Shown: in pieces, positions 11,868-14,162 of the stretch
How positions within the stretch are numbered: the first letter of the stretch is position 1
Layout: every line of letters begins with the position of its first letter
Source: Acidobacteriota bacterium
Lineage (GTDB): Bacteria; Acidobacteriota; Terriglobia; Acidiferrales; UBA7541
Direction: 5' to 3'
Length of the DNA stretch: 14,162 nucleotides
Assembly (NCBI GenBank): GCA_003224135.1
Contig: QHYO01000181.1
Coordinates: 1-14,162, forward strand
Made by a program: the position numbers and the translations under genes
Notes under the pieces: model-generated
Told to the model about the DNA's origin: nothing
The model's input: the letters and a program-made list of their open reading frames with translations, nothing else
Database searches by the model: none

Positions 11868-13350
11868 ATGGCAGAAGAAAAGAAACACACAATGACAACG
11901 GACGCGGGTCGTCCGGTGGGCGACAACCAGAATTCGCTCACCGTAGGACCGCGCGGTCCAATTGTTTTTGAAGATTATCTGCTGTTTGAAAAAATGGCGC
12001 ATTTCAACCGGGAACGGATTCCGGAGCGCGTAGTGCACGCGAAGGGTTCGGGCGCGCACGGATATTTCGTGTGTACGAGCAAAGAGATCACCAAGTACAC
12101 GACGGCGAAACTGTTTAACACGGTCGGCAAGAAGACGCCGACGTTTATTCGTTTCTCCACAGTAGGCGGCGAGAAGGGTTCCGCGGATACGGAACGCGAT
12201 CCGCGAGGCTTTGCGCTGAAGTTTTACACCGAAGAGGGCAACTGGGACATGACCGGCAACAACACCCCAGTGTTTTTTATCCGCGACCCGCTGAAATTCG
12301 GTGATTTCATTCACACGCAGAAGCGCGATCCGGAAACGAACCTGAAGTCGCCGACAATGATGTGGGATTTCTGGTCGCTTTCGCCCGAATCGCTTCACCA
12401 GGTGACGATTCTGTTCTCAGACCGCGGCACACCAGACGGCTACCGGCACATGGACGGATTCAGCAGCCACACGTTTAGCCTGATCAACAACAAAAACGAA
12501 TTGTTTTACGTGAAGTGGCACTTCAAAACAAAGCAAGGCATCAAGAACTTTACCGGCGAAGGCGCTGAGGAAATGCGCGGCAAAGATCCGGATTATTCGC
12601 AGCGGGGACGCAATCGCTAAGGGTGACTTCCCGAAGTGGAAGGTCTCTGTGCAAATCATGGCAGAAAAAGACGCGGAGACCTATCACATCAATCCGTTCG
12701 ACCTGACGAAAGTATGGCCGCACAAAGATTATCCGCTGCAGGAAGCGGGCGAACTGGTGCTGGACCGCAATCCCGTGAATTACTTCGCCGAGGTCGAGCA
12801 GGCGGCATTCGAGCCGCGCAACATCGTGCCGGGCATGGGTTTTTCGCCGGATAAGATGCTGCAGGCGCGATTGATCTCGTATCCCGACGCGCACCGCTAC
12901 CGCTTGGGTGTGAACTATGACGCGCTGCCGGTGAACAAGCCGCAGTGCCCGTATCACACCTATCACCGCGATGGAATGACGAGATTCGACGAGAACGGCG
13001 GCAAGTCCGTGAACTACGAACCGAATAGCTTTGGCGGCCCGACGCAGGACCTGAAATATACCGAGCGGCCAAAGCCGGTGACGGGGACTGTGGCGCGGCA
13101 CGATCACCGCTCGGACAGCGACTACTACACGCAGCCGGGAAATTTGTTCCGGTTGATGCCGGCGGACGCGAAGGAACGGCTAATCAAGAACATCGTCGGC
13201 AGCCTCGGCCAGACGCCGCGAAGGATCCAAGAGCTGCAAATCCGGCACTTCTACAAAGCTGATCCCGCATACGGAACCGGAGTCGCGAAGGGGCTGGGCC
13301 TGGACATCAACGCGGTCGTCGCGCAGAAGCAAGCATCGGCGGCCGATTGA
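11868..13350 (+). pseudogene. katA: Heme catalase (clade 3-like, small subunit), frameshifted by an apparent 8-base deletion
   Basis: Monofunctional heme catalase (2 H2O2 to 2 H2O and O2). ATG 11868 has GGGAGG 4 nt upstream; an earlier in-frame ATG at 11847 has none. The first frame gives the active-site signature '[20 protein letters not shown]' (H57) and '[12 protein letters not shown]' (N131), and ends at TAA 12618-12620. The rest continues in another frame from GAC at 12607: '[10 protein letters not shown]', 'VQIMAEKDAETY', 'NPVNYFAEVEQAAFEP' and the heme-ligand region 'RLISYPDAHRYRLG' (usual third residue Phe, here Ile). Where family members read QRD-L-F/Y-D/N-AIAKGD this one reads QR-D-AIAKGD, so one 8-base deletion between 12605 and 12607 explains both the frame change and the missing residues. 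Joined length is about 493, normal for small catalases. It faces oxyR across an OxyR-type operator. It is broken as read, unless the assembly is wrong. Confidence 0.88.
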
Positions 13351-13420
13351 TATTGATTACGGGTCCAGGAAACTCGTGCGCAGCCCCGAGTGGTCCCCTG
13401 CTGTGATCACCAAGAATCGA

Positions 13421-13455
13421 ACGGGCGGGCAAAATGCTCGCCCGTTTTTGTTTTT
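13421..13455 (+). terminator. Strong intrinsic terminator after the catalase gene
   Basis: Stem ACGGGCGGGC (13421-13430) pairs with GCTCGCCCGT (13436-13445), ten pairs including one G:U, with loop AAAAT, followed by TTTTTGTTTTT. It lies 70 nt after the catalase stop and separates it from the ribonuclease gene. Confidence 0.9.
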
Positions 13456-13504
13456 CGGTCGAAATGGGTTACCGTCGTTCGATGAAAATTGGAGCGACTA
13501 GCGA

Positions 13505-14162
13505 ATGGCAAAATTAACGTTCTTAGGGGCGGCAGGTACGGTCACGGGATCAAAATATCTAGTTGAAGCGGCAGGCAAAAAGCTGCTTCTCGATTGCGGA
13601 ATTTTTCAAGGGTCAGCGGAATTAAGTGCGCGTAACTTCAAACCGCTGAGCGCCGACCCGAAAAACATCGATTATTGTGTGCTGACGCATGCGCACCTGG
13701 ATCATTGCGGCTGGCTGCCCTGCCTGGTGCGCGATGGCTACAAAGGACCGATCTACGCGAATCAGGCGACGATCGACCTGGCCACGATTTCGTTGAAGGA
13801 CTCCGCGCATTTGCAGGAAGAAGACGCGGAACGCTCCCGGCGAAATGCTAAACACAATGCTGAGGATCGCAATCCGCTGTATACAACGGATGACATCGAG
13901 CCCACCTTGCGTCTGCTAAAGCCTGTGCCGCGAACGGGCGGTTTTGACGTTTCTCCCGAATTTCATTTTGATGCGTATGACGCGGGCCACATACTTGGCT
14001 CGACAAGCCTGGCACTTACGATCACGAAGAATGGGAAAAAGACGGTAGTCGTCTTTTCGGGAGACATTGGTCGCTACGGCGAACCGATATTGAATGATCC
14101 CGCCACGCCGCCGCGGGCTGACGTACTGCTGTGCGAATCCACATACGGCGATCGCGAGCATG
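13505..14162 (+). CDS. Metallo-beta-lactamase-fold beta-CASP ribonuclease, N-terminal part (cut by window edge)
   Basis: 219 codons are visible of a protein probably 450-550 residues long. It belongs to the beta-CASP RNA-processing nucleases (CPSF73/RNase J relatives; COG1236-like), cytoplasmic zinc enzymes that cut or trim RNA. Visible motifs are the start 'LTFLGAAGTVTGSKYLVE', 'LLLDCGIFQG' (27-36), the zinc motif HAHLDHCG (62-69: H62, H64, D66, H67), 'AGHILGS' (160-166, H162), 'SGDIGR' (185-190, D187) and the opening of the beta-CASP domain, 'CESTYGDREH' (210-219). The remaining beta-CASP and last histidine motifs lie beyond the edge. ATG 13505 follows a GGAG at 13491-13494, about 10 nt away. 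A strong terminator upstream implies its own promoter, which I could not place. RNase J itself is less likely, because the visible N-terminus matches the shorter CPSF-like group. Confidence 0.92.
   Translation, partial: MAKLTFLGAAGTVTGSKYLVEAAGKKLLLDCGIFQGSAELSARNFKPLSADPKNIDYCVLTHAHLDHCGWLPCLVRDGYKGPIYANQATIDLATISLKDSAHLQEEDAERSRRNAKHNAEDRNPLYTTDDIEPTLRLLKPVPRTGGFDVSPEFHFDAYDAGHILGSTSLALTITKNGKKTVVVFSGDIGRYGEPILNDPATPPRADVLLCESTYGDREH

Noticed and set aside
12649..13350. The C-terminal catalase frame as a separate gene
   Set aside because: It has no start with a ribosome site at a domain boundary and continues the catalase fold exactly; it is the second half of a broken gene. Programmed frameshifting is also unlikely because residues are missing at the join.
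13372..13410. Imperfect inverted pairing around GGTCCCC...GATCACC
   Set aside because: Too short and interrupted; the strong terminator immediately downstream accounts for the structure of this gap.

Overview
The window looks like a chromosomal segment from an acidobacterium. The main reason is the 818-residue duplicated MacB/FtsX permease with no ATPase beside it, a family strongly expanded in Acidobacteria. The BlaI/M56 pair, whose sensor ends in a repeated-helix tail instead of a beta-lactam-binding domain, and the LolA-like envelope protein fit the same group. I see no transposase, integrase, phage gene or CRISPR array.

Layout. Positions 1-1664 (minus) hold a BlaI-type repressor and an M56 membrane metalloprotease joined by an ATGA overlap; the protease runs off the left edge. 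Divergent from it is an RsuA/RluB-type pseudouridine synthase gene (1775-2496), broken by a frameshift with loss of about a dozen residues. Next come a structured non-coding stretch and a small membrane protein (to 3097). A minus-strand pair follows (3127-4394): a secreted LolA-like protein and a small putative lipoprotein. A plus-strand tRNA-Ala(GGC) lies at 4535-4610, and the large permease (minus) at 4968-7424, with gene-free flanks of about 300-360 bases on each side.

The right half is an oxidative-stress neighbourhood. A minus-strand array carries oxyR (11608-10736), a CPA2-type cation/proton antiporter lacking the usual nucleotide-binding domain (10640-9462) and a CPA1-type Na+/H+ antiporter (9334-7727). 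Divergent from oxyR is a clade-3-like catalase gene (11868-13350). The oxyR-kat intergenic region contains an OxyR-type tetrad (ATAG-N7-CTAT-N7-ATCT-N7-ATAT) at 11745-11781, between candidate promoters for both genes. OxyR retains both redox cysteines at positions 199 and 208. The catalase reading frame is broken at 12605-12607 by what looks like an 8-base deletion. A strong intrinsic terminator (13421-13455) closes the catalase gene. The window ends inside a beta-CASP metallo-beta-lactamase-fold ribonuclease gene.

Two conserved genes in 14 kb have frame-breaking small deletions. Either the lineage or strain has lost them, or the assembly has local errors; this cannot be decided from the sequence. 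I found no unmistakably new system. The most distinctive points are the OxyR-linked antiporter array with its catalase operator, the two lesions, the divergent BlaI control region with apparently leaderless starts, and the large terminator-like structure before the small membrane protein.
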